Shown: positions 18,038 to 27,074 of the stretch, one piece after another
Numbering within the stretch: position 1 is the first letter of the stretch
Layout: every line of letters begins with the position of its first letter
Origin: AP-15 sp963846635
GTDB taxonomy: Bacteria > Pseudomonadota > Alphaproteobacteria > ATCC43930 > CGMCC-115725
Assembly (NCBI GenBank): GCA_963846635.1
Contig: CAWJXM010000045.1
Location: 1-64,000, forward strand
Direction of reading: 5' to 3'
Length of the DNA: 64,000 nucleotides
Program-made: the position numbers and the translations under genes
The notes under the pieces: model-generated
Database searches by the model: none
What the model saw: the letters and a program-made list of their open reading frames with translations, nothing else
What the model was told of the DNA's origin: nothing

Positions 18038-18510
18038 GGTTTCACCTCTTAGTCCCTACGTACTTCATGACGCAAAGCCGCGGCATGCGACCCGAATCAT
18101 CGGGGCGTCAAAGCGCCTTGGCTTCACACCTGGTCGACGGCGGTGGCATCGCCTGCGCGAGATGTTGCGAGGTATAATCGGTGTTGCGCCGCCGCGAATA
18201 AAGCAAAAAGATAACCTCGTCCCTTGCTCGCACCAAAATCGCGGATTGCTCGAACTTACCGCTCGCCTCAAACGGCAGCTTCGGTCGGCGTTGGTCGATA
18301 AATCGGGGGAACGGGGCCGACGGCAGTTGTCGGCGCAACCTCGCCGACCGGACGGGTCTCGGTGAAGGACCCGAGTTGTACGAGGCCGGCGGCGCGCGAC
18401 GATGACGCGGCTTGAAGAAGCGACATGGGCGGCGCGAGCGAAACGTCGGCGCAGGGTTGCTGCGCCAGTGATAGCATGAGCATAGTCCCTTGACGGCAGG
18501 AGAGGCGTTG
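18038..18510. other. Intergenic region, no gene seen
   Basis: About 470 bp between the amidohydrolase and the DUF6197-like gene. It must hold the amidohydrolase promoter. A TATAAT hexamer occurs at 18172-18177 on the plus strand but lacks a good -35 box. No frame shows family motifs. Confidence 0.4.
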
Positions 18511-18942
18511 ATGGCCGAGGCAAAAACCGGCGATGCCGTACAGTTTCTTGACCTGTTGCTCGATTATTTCGCGGACGGCACCCGCTGGAACCAGGGCGAC
18601 CTCGACGACGGTCGCGGCCGGCGATGTCTTGTCGGCGCTATTCATTATCTGCGGCGCGTCCACCAAGTCTCGAGCGGCGCGGTAGAGAGCCTGCTCCAGG
18701 AGGCTCTCCCTTCGGGCTATTGCCACCTGGCATCCTTCAACGACCGCTGCGCGAACATCGCGGAGCTGCGGGCGCTGATCCGCAACGCGCGAACCCGCGC
18801 TATTGCCATGGCGCAAGCGGAACATGGGCGAGCGGCAGCAATGCGATCCGAGCGCTGGTGGATGCGGATCGGGCGCAAGCACGACCGGGCGTTGTCGGGC
18901 GACGCGCATCGCGCAGCCAAGACGGAGCGTCTCGCGGCTTGA
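18511..18942 (+). CDS. Hypothetical protein, DUF6197-like
   Basis: A 143-residue, mainly helical cytoplasmic protein. Residues 10-45 read FLDLLLDYFADGTRWNQGDL followed by RCLVGAIHYLRR, and later CHLASFNDR and IAELRALIRNARTRA. The W-x-C-x-x-GA and FND patterns resemble DUF6197 proteins, whose function is unknown. The ATG at 18511 follows AGGAGAGG. The stop is only 10 bp from the left inverted repeat of an IS66-family element, which may have removed downstream sequence. Confidence 0.65.
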   Translation: MAEAKTGDAVQFLDLLLDYFADGTRWNQGDLDDGRGRRCLVGAIHYLRRVHQVSSGAVESLLQEALPSGYCHLASFNDRCANIAELRALIRNARTRAIAMAQAEHGRAAAMRSERWWMRIGRKHDRALSGDAHRAAKTERLAA

Positions 18943-18952
18943 TTCCTGGGCG

Positions 18953-20535
18953 GTAACTGCCCAGGTAGCCGCGATCCCTGGAGAGGCGACCTGGGGCGCA
19001 ATGACGTTGAGGTTGGGCGTCCGGGTGACGGGCCGGACGAAGATTTTGGTTGACATGACTTCGGCGGGCCGATTCCAAGGAGTTGGTGGACCGCACCGCC
19101 CTGGAGCAACTGTCGAAGGATGACCTCATCGCCCTGCTTTTGGCGCAGGAGGCGCGTCACGCGGCAGAGATGGCGGCGATGCGGGCGCGCATTGCCGAAT
19201 TGGAGCGCCGGCTCGGGCTGAACAGCAGCAACAGCGGCAAGCCTCCGTCGAGCGACGGTCTGCACAAGCCGGTGCGGGTCGGCAGTCTGCGAGAACGCTC
19301 CGGCAAGAAGCCAGGCGGACAGAAGGGACATCCGGGCGAGACATTGCGCCGAACGGAGACCCCCGATGCGGTGATCGATCATTACCCGTCGGCCTGCACC
19401 GAATGTGGCGCAGTGCTGACCGAGACGATGGCCACCGGCCACACCGCGCGGCAGGTCTTCGATCTGCCCGAACCGCAGCCTCTGATCGTCACCGAACACC
19501 GGGCGCACGATTGCCGTTGCGCGGCGTGCGGAGCACAGACGCGTGCGGCATTCCCCGATTGGGTGACGGCGCCGGTGCAGTATGGCCAGCGGATCGGCGC
19601 CTTTGTGCTCTACCTGTTGCACTACCAGTTGCTGCCGGAGAAGCGCCTGGCCACGCTGATGGCCGATCTGTTCGGCGTGCGGCTGGCCACGGCCACCATC
19701 GCCCGGATCAGCCAGGACTGCGCCGCACGCTTCCAGGGCTTCGTCGAAGCGGTGCGCGACCAAGTGGCCGCGGCAGCGGTCAAGCACATGGACGAGACCG
19801 GCTTTCGCATCGGCGGCAAGACGCAGTGGCTGCACATCGCCTCCACCATGCTGCTCACCTTCTATCGGGTCTCGGCCAAACGCGGCAGCCTGCTGGCGAA
19901 CGTCGTGGGCATTGTGGTGCACGACCACTGGCATCCCTACTACACGCTGAAAGGCGTGCTGCACGCGCTGTGCAACGCGCATCACCTGCGCGAACTGAAG
20001 GCGCTGGTCGAGATCGAGAAGGAAGACTGGGCGCAGCGGATGCAGCGGTTGCTGCGCCGGGCCTGTCACGCGGTCAATCTCGCACGCGCCCGGGACCTGC
20101 CGCTCAAGCCGGAACTGATCGCGCTGATCGAGCGGCGCTACGACGCCATCGTTGCCGATGGCCTGACCTTCCATGAGAGGCAGCCCGCCTTGCCAAAGGC
20201 CAGGCCGCGCGGCCGGCCGCCACGACGGGTTGGCCACAACCTGCTGCTGCGACTCAGCACGCGAAGGGCGGACGTTCTTCGCTTCCTGACCGACCCGACG
20301 GTGCCGTTCACCAATAATCTCGCAGAGCGCGACGGGCGGATGATGAAATTGCGGCAGAAAATCTCTGGCGGGTTCCGGTCCGAGCAGGGTGCCGAAGACT
20401 TCGCCACAATCCGCTCGCTGCTCTCCACCGCTCGCAAGCAGGAGTGGGACCTGCTCCAGACATTGACCGCCGATCCAGCCACGCTTATCGCCAACTTGCG
20501 GCTGGCCTGACCATTCCAGATACCTGGGTAGTTAC
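18953..20535 (+). mobile_element. IS66-family insertion sequence, single-gene type
   Basis: The left end GTAACTGCCCAGGTA (18953) and the inverted right end GTAACTACCCAGGTA (ending 20535) match at 14 of 15 positions. There is one transposase gene and no TnpA/TnpB, as in the ISBst12 subgroup. No 8-bp duplication is seen, so the insertion is probably old or rearranged. It ends 27 bp before the start codon of the disrupted secreted-protein gene and has likely displaced that gene's promoter. Confidence 0.8.
19083..20510 (+). CDS. IS66-family transposase (TnpC-like, ISBst12-type)
   Basis: A 475-residue transposase. An N-terminal coiled coil (LLAQEARHAAEMAAMRARIA) leads to the IS66 N-terminal motif LNSSNSGKPPSSDGLHKP, a zinc-binding Cys cluster (CTECGAVL, CRCAACG), then the DDE domain with VKHMDETGFRIGGKTQWLH, LCNAHHLREL and FTNNLAERDGRMMKLRQKIS, and the terminal GGFRSEQGAEDFATIRSLLS. 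Start: TTG at 19083 or GTG at 19086, directly after AAGGAG. The gene appears intact. Confidence 0.93.
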   Translation: MVDRTALEQLSKDDLIALLLAQEARHAAEMAAMRARIAELERRLGLNSSNSGKPPSSDGLHKPVRVGSLRERSGKKPGGQKGHPGETLRRTETPDAVIDHYPSACTECGAVLTETMATGHTARQVFDLPEPQPLIVTEHRAHDCRCAACGAQTRAAFPDWVTAPVQYGQRIGAFVLYLLHYQLLPEKRLATLMADLFGVRLATATIARISQDCAARFQGFVEAVRDQVAAAAVKHMDETGFRIGGKTQWLHIASTMLLTFYRVSAKRGSLLANVVGIVVHDHWHPYYTLKGVLHALCNAHHLRELKALVEIEKEDWAQRMQRLLRRACHAVNLARARDLPLKPELIALIERRYDAIVADGLTFHERQPALPKARPRGRPPRRVGHNLLLRLSTRRADVLRFLTDPTVPFTNNLAERDGRMMKLRQKISGGFRSEQGAEDFATIRSLLSTARKQEWDLLQTLTADPATLIANLRLA

Positions 20536-20725
20536 GTGGAACTTAACATCGGAGGCTGCAGATGAACATAAAGCATCGCTTGAATGGCATCGCAATCGTT
20601 GCTGCGCTCGCGGTCTCCGCGCCAGTCTGGGCGCAATCCGCCAATCCATCGGGCGGAAACGGGATGGGAATGCCCGGCCCGAACCCCGGTGGGGGCGGCG
20701 GCCTGACACCTTACAGCAGCGGCGG

Positions 20726-22413
20726 GTAAGAGGGGCAAAATTCCGGGCGGGGGTCGATTTTTTTCTTGCCCCGACGCGGTGCGGTTTAATTCAACCTCCC
20801 TGTGGTCGTCCCGCCCGACATCGATGGTCTGCCGCCGGCCGAGCTGAGGCAGTTGCTTCTGAAGCTGCTGGAGAACAACGCCGAGCTGAAGCGCCAGAAT
20901 GCTGAGCTGCGCGAGGAGATCGCACGCCTGAAAGGGCTGAAGGGCCGACCGTCGATCAAACCCAGTGGGATGGAGAACGGCACCTCGCCGAAGCCCGGCG
21001 AAAGAGGGGCCCGTCGCCGCAGGCGCGGCAAGGTCGTGCCGCGGGTCAAGGTCGAGGAGCAGATCCTCAAGGCGGAGGTTCCTGAAGGCTCGCGCTTCAA
21101 AGGGTATGAGGATTTCGTGGTGCAGGACCTCGAGCTGCGGGCCCGGGTGATCCGTTATCGGCGCGAGCGCTGGGTGAGCCCAGATGGTCAGACGGTGATC
21201 GCGCCCTTGCCGCCTGATGTCAGGGGGCACTTCGGGCCGGCGCTGCGCCGCTTTGTGCTGATGCAATACCACCAGGGGCAAGTGAGCGTGCCGCGGCTGA
21301 TGGCGCTGCTGCAAGCGATGGGCCTCGCCATCTCCAAGCGGCAGGTCATGCGTTTGCTGATCGCCGGGCAGGATGAATTCCTGGCCGAAGCGCGTGACGT
21401 GCTGCGCGTGGGTCTGGAGACCGCCCGTTGGATTACGGTGGATGACACCGGTGCACGTCACAAGGGCACGACCGGCGTCTGCACGCAGATCGGCAACGAC
21501 AACTTCACCTGGTTCGGGACGACGGAAAGCAAGAGTCGCCTAAACTTCCTCGGTCTGCTGCGTGCCGGGCACACCGATTACGTGATCAATGATGCCGCCC
21601 TGGCCTACATGCGCGAACATGCGCTGGCTGGGCTGACCATTGCCAGGCTCGCGGAACATCCCGACAAACAGTTTGCCGATCCGGCCGCCTGGCAGGCGCA
21701 CCTTGAACGGTTGGGCCTCACGGCGCTCAACGTGACGCCCAACCCGGTGCAGATCGCCACCGAGGGCGCGCTGTGGGGCAGCATCCACGGGCACGCGTTT
21801 CTGCGTGATACGGTGATCGTCAGCGATGACGCTGGCCAGTTCAACGTCGGTCGGCACGCGTTATGCTGGGTTCACGCGGAGCGGCTGATTTATAAGCTCG
21901 ACACGTTCACCGCGCAGCAGCGTGTCGCGCAGAAGCATGTCCGCGCGTTGATCTGGCGGTTCTACGCCGATCTGAAAGCGTACCGCCTCAACCCCACGCC
22001 CCGCCGTCGCGGACAACTTCGCGCCCGCTTCGATCGTATCTTTTGCCGCCGCACCGGCTTCGTCACGCTTGATCGCCTGCTGGTGCGGCTGCATGCCAAC
22101 AAGCCCGAATTGCTGGCCGTGCTGGATCACCCCGATATCCCACTGCATACCAACGGTTCCGAGCGCGACATCCGCAGCCACGTGACCAAGCGTAAGGTCA
22201 GCGGCGGCACCCGCAGTGATGTCGGGCGAGACTGTCGCGATGCCTTCCTCGGGCTCGCCAAGACCTGCGCCAAATTGGGCATCGCGTTTTGGGATTATCT
22301 CGGCCGCCGCCTCGGCATTTCCGAGCAACCCGCTGTACTGCTCCTGCCAGATATCATCCGGTGCCGCGGCCAACCTGCATAAATTCTGCTGCCCGCCATT
22401 TTGCCCCACTTAC
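20726..22413 (+). mobile_element. IS66-like insertion sequence, copy 1 of 3 (1688 bp)
   Basis: Ends GTAAGAGGGGCAAAAT (left) and inverted GTAAGTGGGGCAAAAT (right). An 8-bp target duplication AGCGGCGG lies at 20718-20725 and 22414-22421, as expected for the IS66 group. The same 1688-bp unit lies at 37222-38909 (inverted) and 54398-56085. It carries a single transposase gene and interrupts the secreted Pro/Gly-rich protein gene. Confidence 0.95.
20802..22382 (+). CDS. IS66-like transposase, copy 1
   Basis: A 526-residue transposase. A coiled coil (ELRQLLLKLLENNAELKRQN) and a basic stretch GARRRRRGKVVPR precede a DDE domain: first Asp in ITVDDTGARHKGTTG (about residue 214), second in VIVSDDAGQFN followed by HALCWVHAERL, and the Glu in NGSERDIRSHVTKRKVSGG. 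The pattern (DDTG, CWVHAER, NGSERD) is that of IS66 TnpC, though this subgroup is divergent. Start is taken as GTG at 20802; no good ribosome site precedes it. This copy has Tyr where the other two have His, in ERLIYKLDTF. Confidence 0.9.
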   Translation: MVVPPDIDGLPPAELRQLLLKLLENNAELKRQNAELREEIARLKGLKGRPSIKPSGMENGTSPKPGERGARRRRRGKVVPRVKVEEQILKAEVPEGSRFKGYEDFVVQDLELRARVIRYRRERWVSPDGQTVIAPLPPDVRGHFGPALRRFVLMQYHQGQVSVPRLMALLQAMGLAISKRQVMRLLIAGQDEFLAEARDVLRVGLETARWITVDDTGARHKGTTGVCTQIGNDNFTWFGTTESKSRLNFLGLLRAGHTDYVINDAALAYMREHALAGLTIARLAEHPDKQFADPAAWQAHLERLGLTALNVTPNPVQIATEGALWGSIHGHAFLRDTVIVSDDAGQFNVGRHALCWVHAERLIYKLDTFTAQQRVAQKHVRALIWRFYADLKAYRLNPTPRRRGQLRARFDRIFCRRTGFVTLDRLLVRLHANKPELLAVLDHPDIPLHTNGSERDIRSHVTKRKVSGGTRSDVGRDCRDAFLGLAKTCAKLGIAFWDYLGRRLGISEQPAVLLLPDIIRCRGQPA

Positions 22414-23012
22414 AGCGGCGGGTCTCCGGCTCCGGCGGCCCCTGCGGCGATACCGCCGGCAGCCGCCACGTCGTCGGCTTCAACCTCGGCGACGCCGCCA
22501 ACGCATCATGCTGTGAGGCATGCCAAAGCGATGCACGCTTTTCACAAAGGGATGGCGCATAAGGCCGCTTTGACCGGCGATACGACCGCGCAGCTCAACC
22601 GCGAAGAGCTCGCCCGCATCCAGCAGGGCGGCCCACCGGCGCCACCGCCTGCACCAATGTCTCCGACGATGTCTGGGCCGATGCCTGCTGCGGAGAATCC
22701 CAGCGGCGGAAACTCGGCGGGAATGCCCGGTCCAAACCCCGGTGGAGGCGGCGGCCTAACTCCTTACACGGGCGGCGGGTATCCGCAACGGTGACCTGCC
22801 TGAGAGCAGCGTTGAGCGGGGCCTGCGGGCCACGCTTGCGCTTGCGACCTGCGGAGCTCCGGGAAATCCGGCCGACGCGGCATTTTGACGGAGTCCACCC
22901 AGGCCGTTGTCTTCCATTTTTTGCCAAAACTGAATAGCGCGGCGCTTCGGCCCACTCGCACAATTGGCCTCCCGGTATCCTTGCTGGGCTATCGAAAACG
23001 GGAGACGGAAAG

Positions 23013-24692
23013 ATGAAGGTTCGACATCCCACATGGCCGACGCTCGGCGCGGTTGCTGCCGGGTTGTTGCTGGCCTCAACCGCGATTCCTAGTCCGGCGC
23101 AGGCGCAGCAGACGCGGCCCAACATCGTCATGCTAATGACCGACGATACTGGCTGGAACGATTTCGGGGCCTATGGTGGGGGCGCGAACCTCGGCCATCC
23201 GACCCCGAACGTCGACCGCGTCGCCCAGGAAGGAGCCGTGTTCACAAGTTGGTATGGTCAGGCGAGTTGTACCGCCGGCCGCGCCTCGTTTATGACCGGG
23301 CGCATTCCCATCCGTTCGGCCCTTTCGGTGGTGGTTGTGCCTGCCGACGAGAACGGCCTGACGAAGTCCACACCGACGATCGCCGAGTTCTTTCAAAAGA
23401 GCGGCTATGGCACGTATTTTTCGGGGAAGTGGCATCTGGGTGATCAACCCAAGTTCTACCCGATTGAACACGGCTTCGATGAAATGAAGGAGTTTGCCGC
23501 CTACTATCCGGGCGTCTATACGTATGATGACACGGATAACTTCGCCCATCCCTGGTTCCCGAAATTCAACGCCGCCTATTGGGACGAATACCAAAAGATC
23601 GTTAATTTGTACGAGTGGGAAGGGACTGCTGGCAGGCCTGCGGCCAAGGTCGCCCGCATCAATTACGACTATCTGCATGAGTTCGATGTTCGGCAGGCCG
23701 ATTCAGCTGTCGCATACATCACGCAACACGCCAAGGACGCCAAGCCGTTCTTCATGGATGTGAATTTCATGAAGATGCACAATCCGAACATTCCCGCCAA
23801 GGCGTTCATCGGCAAATCACACCTCGGCAATTACTCCGACTCAATGTTGGAACTGGATTCCAACATCGGCAAAATCATGGACGCCATCCGGGCCGAGGCT
23901 CCCAACACAATCGTCATCATCACCGCCGATAATGGTGCGTGGCAGGATGCCTGGCCGGATGCCGGCACCGTTCCGTTCCGCGGTGAGAAAGGTTCACCGT
24001 TCGAGGGCGGTTTCCGTGTGCCCGGCATCATGTGGTGGCCGAACCACATTCCGGCGGGCGCGCGTTATGGCGAAATGATGTCGCACATTGATCTCTGGGC
24101 GACGCTTGCGACGATGGTCGGCCTCACTCCGCCGCTCCACGGCGCATGGAAGGACAACGCCGGCAAGCCGATCTATTTTGATAGCATTGACAACAGCGCC
24201 TACATCATGGGCAAGGCGCGGCATTCGGCGCGCACCTCGTGGATCTATGTCGATGGTGAGAGCTTCGCCGGTGCTCGCGCCGACGTCGGCGATGATCCCG
24301 AGAACCCCGACACGCATATCGCTTGGAAAGTCCTTTATACCGCCAAGGACACTTGGCTCGGTCCACAGCAGAATCTTGGCGCCATCGGCTCGTACTACAA
24401 CCTTACTATGGACCCGTTCGAGAAATATGACATGACGTTCAACGGTGCGGTGAGCACGCGCCTGCCGACCACCTCGCCGGGCCGCTACGTCGGTTACGAC
24501 AATGGCTGGGCTATTTCGCTGCTCACGCCGGTGATCATGGAGTTCGACAAATCCATCGTGGATTTCCCGAACATCAAGCGCTTCTCCGGCGGAGCATCGA
24601 ACGACATGAATCCAAATCTTCAGAATCCAGCAAACCCCCTTCCGTTGATGGATATCCATAAAGTTGTGAAGACCATCGGTCTAGGCGACTAG
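23013..24692 (+). CDS. Arylsulfatase (formylglycine-dependent sulfatase), exported
   Basis: A 559-residue sulfatase hydrolysing sulfate esters to alcohol plus sulfate. The signal peptide ends near AQAQQ. Metal-binding Asp residues are in NIVMLMTDDTGWNDFGAYGG. The sulfatase signature is ASCTAGRASFMTGR, with Cys86 as the residue converted to formylglycine (C-x-A-x-R form), followed by YFSGKWHLGDQ. A late metal site is IVIITADNGAWQDAW and the substrate-side Lys/His lie in RGEKGSPFEGGFRVP. The ATG at 23013 follows GGGAGACGGAAAG. No formylglycine-generating enzyme gene is in the window. Lipoprotein and HAD phosphatase genes follow on the same strand. Confidence 0.94.
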   Translation: MKVRHPTWPTLGAVAAGLLLASTAIPSPAQAQQTRPNIVMLMTDDTGWNDFGAYGGGANLGHPTPNVDRVAQEGAVFTSWYGQASCTAGRASFMTGRIPIRSALSVVVVPADENGLTKSTPTIAEFFQKSGYGTYFSGKWHLGDQPKFYPIEHGFDEMKEFAAYYPGVYTYDDTDNFAHPWFPKFNAAYWDEYQKIVNLYEWEGTAGRPAAKVARINYDYLHEFDVRQADSAVAYITQHAKDAKPFFMDVNFMKMHNPNIPAKAFIGKSHLGNYSDSMLELDSNIGKIMDAIRAEAPNTIVIITADNGAWQDAWPDAGTVPFRGEKGSPFEGGFRVPGIMWWPNHIPAGARYGEMMSHIDLWATLATMVGLTPPLHGAWKDNAGKPIYFDSIDNSAYIMGKARHSARTSWIYVDGESFAGARADVGDDPENPDTHIAWKVLYTAKDTWLGPQQNLGAIGSYYNLTMDPFEKYDMTFNGAVSTRLPTTSPGRYVGYDNGWAISLLTPVIMEFDKSIVDFPNIKRFSGGASNDMNPNLQNPANPLPLMDIHKVVKTIGLGD

Positions 24693-24885
24693 GCGAATAG
24701 GTTTGGTCATTCTGTACCTGCAGGCGTGAGGGCTGGGCAGCGGGAATGAGTTGGGCGCGGGTTATTCCTGCTGCCAGCGCCCTTGAAAGCGGTAGAGGAG
24801 GTCGAGGGCGGCGCGCGGGGTCGGTTCGTCAGGGCGGGTGTCGCCGAGCGGCGGACCGACGCAGGCTGGCGGGACGGCGTTGGCG

Positions 24886-25172
24886 ATGCACTGGTTCGCC
24901 GAGATGCAGGTCGGTCGGACCGACCGCTCGCAATATGCGCCCACCGCGCCCAGGTGACCGACGACGCTGTCAAGGCGATGTCTCACGCCCTCAATCGCTA
25001 CGGAGCATCGCCGCTGCGTGCCGAGATTGTGCAAACCCGCAGGATCGACGAGCAGACCTTCTACATCGTGAAATTCGTCTTTCCGCGCGGCGACGCTACC
25101 AGCCGGCTGTTCGGCTTCAACACAGCGGGCAAGATCACCGCCGTTGGTATCGGCAGCCTGGCCGGGAACTGA
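24886..25172 (+). pseudogene. Small protein of unknown function, frameshifted
   Basis: Two frames join to make one plausible protein: MHWFAEMQVGRTDRSQYAPT in the first, then, after a one-base shift near 24945-24952, VTDDAVKAMSHALNRYG, IVQTRRIDEQTFYIVKFVFP and LFGFNTAGKITAVGIGSLAG. The second part looks like a small alpha/beta domain of an exported protein. No signal peptide or ribosome site could be fixed, so the 5' end is uncertain. Its stop lies 14 bp before the lipoprotein start, so they probably share a transcript. Confidence 0.45.
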
Positions 25173-25186
25173 CAGGGAGGATCATC

Positions 25187-25654
25187 ATGCGTGCCCATCT
25201 GTTGACACTCACCTCCCTTGGCTTCCTCGTGCTGGCCGGTTGTGCGGCGCCGCCGGGCGGGACCGCGCCGCCGGCACCGGTCACGGCATTGCAACCGAGC
25301 ATGACGCGGGTGTGGGTTCTGCGGACGCCGTCCCTGGGAAGCGTTACCACCGGGGCGGATCCGATGGTTTATGCCAATGGCGCACCCCTGGCGCAAAGCG
25401 CGCAGGGCACCGTCTTCTACCACGACTTCCAGCCGGGGACCTACCGCTTCACGGTGCAGTCCTATGGAGCCGCCACCAACCAAGTCGACACCCTCCAGCT
25501 CGCACCCGGGACGCAGGCCTATGTTCAGGTCGTGGCGGAGCCGAATTATTATTTGGGCTCTTCCGCCAGCGGTGTGAGCTTTGCCGTGATGACGATGGCA
25601 CCGCAGGAGGCCCAGGCATCCATGGAGTCGCTGACCAATATCGGGCAGCGCTGA
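25187..25654 (+). CDS. Lipoprotein, DUF2846-like
   Basis: A 155-residue lipoprotein: the signal MRAHLLTLTSLGFLVLAGC has a clear lipobox (LAGC, Cys19). The mature domain is beta-rich (MTRVWVLRTPSLGS, VFYHDFQPGTYRFTVQSYG, YVQVVAEPNYYLGSS) and ends QEAQASMESLTNIGQR. This resembles DUF2846 lipoproteins, of unknown function. The ATG at 25187 follows GGGAGG. It sits in a row of same-strand envelope genes between the arylsulfatase and the HAD phosphatase. Confidence 0.82.
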   Translation: MRAHLLTLTSLGFLVLAGCAAPPGGTAPPAPVTALQPSMTRVWVLRTPSLGSVTTGADPMVYANGAPLAQSAQGTVFYHDFQPGTYRFTVQSYGAATNQVDTLQLAPGTQAYVQVVAEPNYYLGSSASGVSFAVMTMAPQEAQASMESLTNIGQR

Positions 25655-25689
25655 TCCTTGGTCGCCGCTCGGTGAAAAGGAGCATAGAT

Positions 25690-25920
25690 ATGACCGAAGC
25701 AAGTCTCGGGCGGTTTGCTGTCATCATCACAGCCGTGGGTGCGCTTCTTGTTGCATGCGCCCAACCCAATCCGAACACCGCGGCAGGTCGCTCGGACATT
25801 GCCGGACAGCAATGTGCCGTCTGCATGGCAACGAACCCTGGTGATTACTGGGCGTGCCACTCAGTCTGTGTTCAGCGCGTAGACGATGAAAGTGCTTATC
25901 TGAAGGCGATTGGTCGATAA
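25690..25920 (+). CDS. Small lipoprotein with cysteine pairs
   Basis: A 76-residue protein with a membrane/lipoprotein signal (FAVIITAVGALLVAC; lipobox LVAC) and a short mature part carrying four cysteines in C-x2-C and C-x3-C spacing (QQCAVCMATNPGDYWACHSV then C). The spacing suggests disulfides or a metal site. The ATG at 25690 has AAAGGAG about 9 bases upstream. It lies 35 bp after the preceding lipoprotein gene. Not recognised as a named family. Confidence 0.65.
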   Translation: MTEASLGRFAVIITAVGALLVACAQPNPNTAAGRSDIAGQQCAVCMATNPGDYWACHSVCVQRVDDESAYLKAIGR

Positions 25921-25948
25921 AAGCGCGATCCATTACAGCAGCGAGATA

Positions 25949-26995
25949 ATGTCAACGCGCCCTTCCTCAGCTATCAGCCGCCGTGGGCTGCTGGCAAGTG
26001 TGGCCGTGCTTCCGTCGCTGCCAGAGGTAATTACTGCAACCGCGGCTAGGACGCAGGCCGCCGGTGTTCTGCCGTCGTGGAACGACGGGCCGGCGAAGCA
26101 GACGGTCGTTGACTTTGTGCGCGCCACCACCGACCCGTCGAGCAAGAATTTCGTGGCGCCAGAAGACCGCATCGCCACCTTCGACCAGGACGGCACCTTG
26201 TGGGTCGAGCATCCGCTTTACACCCAAGCCATGTTTGCAATCGACCGCGTGCATGCATTGGCGCCGCAACACCCGGAATGGCAGAGCAACGAGCCGTTCA
26301 AGGCGGTGCTCTCCAACGATCGATCAGCGTTGGGGCATTTCTCCGAGCGAGACTGGGCGGAGATCATCTTCGTTACTCACGCCGGCATGAGCCAGGCGGA
26401 ATTTGTGGCGATCGCCGGGCAGTGGTTGGCGACGGCGAAGCATCCGAGGTTCAAACGGCTCTACACCGAACTGGTCTATCAGCCGATGATCGAGGTCCTC
26501 AACTATCTGCGCACTAACCGGTTCGAGACGTTTATCGTCACCGGCGGCGGGCAGGACTTTGTGCGCGCCTACGGTCAGCGTGTTTATAGCATCCCGACGC
26601 AGAAGGTCATCGGCTCCAGCATCGCCACGAAATATGAGTACAAGGACGGCAAGCCCGAGCTGATGCGGCTGCCGAAGCTGTTCTTCAACGACAATTTCGA
26701 CGATAAGGCGGTCGGCATCGATTTGTTTATCGGCAAGCGCCCTCACGCCGCTTTCAGCAATTCCACCGGCGACCAACAGATGCTGGAGTGGACCGGCGCT
26801 GGCCAGGGCGCGCGGCTCAAGATGCTGGTTTATCACGATGATGCAGAGCGGGAGTACGCCTACGGCCCGGCGGGCGGCCTGCCCGACACCAAGGTCGGCA
26901 CGTTCTCGGTCTCGCTGATGGACGAGGCAAAAGCGCGGGCCTGGACAGTGATCAGCATGAAGAACGATTGGAAGCGGGTCTTCTCCTGGGGATAG
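25949..26995 (+). CDS. HAD-superfamily phosphatase, exported
   Basis: A 348-residue HAD hydrolase of the phosphoserine-phosphatase-like type. The N-terminal MSTRPSSAISRRGLLASVAV is a twin-arginine-like signal. Motif I is RIATFDQDGTLWVEH (nucleophile Asp and general acid Asp), motif II lies in FIVTGGGQDFVRAYG, and the late motif is AVGIDLFIGKRPHAAFSNS followed by GDQQML. It should hydrolyse a phosphate monoester in the periplasm. The ATG at 25949 fits the signal peptide better than the in-frame start at 25910, which overlaps the upstream gene. Such genes often sit beside arylsulfatases, suggesting joint scavenging of sulfate and phosphate esters (inference). Confidence 0.85.
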   Translation: MSTRPSSAISRRGLLASVAVLPSLPEVITATAARTQAAGVLPSWNDGPAKQTVVDFVRATTDPSSKNFVAPEDRIATFDQDGTLWVEHPLYTQAMFAIDRVHALAPQHPEWQSNEPFKAVLSNDRSALGHFSERDWAEIIFVTHAGMSQAEFVAIAGQWLATAKHPRFKRLYTELVYQPMIEVLNYLRTNRFETFIVTGGGQDFVRAYGQRVYSIPTQKVIGSSIATKYEYKDGKPELMRLPKLFFNDNFDDKAVGIDLFIGKRPHAAFSNSTGDQQMLEWTGAGQGARLKMLVYHDDAEREYAYGPAGGLPDTKVGTFSVSLMDEAKARAWTVISMKNDWKRVFSWG

Positions 26996-27074
26996 ACCTG
27001 CCGTCTGGTGATCTAGATCAATGACGGCGCCACTGGCCCCTGTATGTCGAAGCGGTCGTCGAGGAGGTGATCGG

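Larger units (their letters stand above)
20562..22794 (+). pseudogene. Secreted Pro/Gly-rich protein gene split by an IS66-like insertion
   Basis: An ATG at 20562 (GGAGG at 20551) opens a signal peptide (MNIKHRLNGIAIVAALAVSA then PVWAQ) and a Gly-rich segment up to base 20725, where the 1688-bp IS begins. Resuming at 22422, after one copy of the 8-bp duplication is removed, keeps the frame and gives 178 residues ending GGGYPQR. The motif PGPNPGGGGGLTPY occurs both before the insertion and at the C-terminus. The middle has the helix HHAVRHAKAMHAFHKGMAHK. Function unknown; probably a periplasmic or surface protein. As it stands, only the first 54 residues could be made correctly. Confidence 0.85.

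Noticed and set aside
18268..20237. Large antisense frames over the DUF6197-like gene and the IS66 transposase
   Set aside because: Shadows of recognised plus-strand genes.
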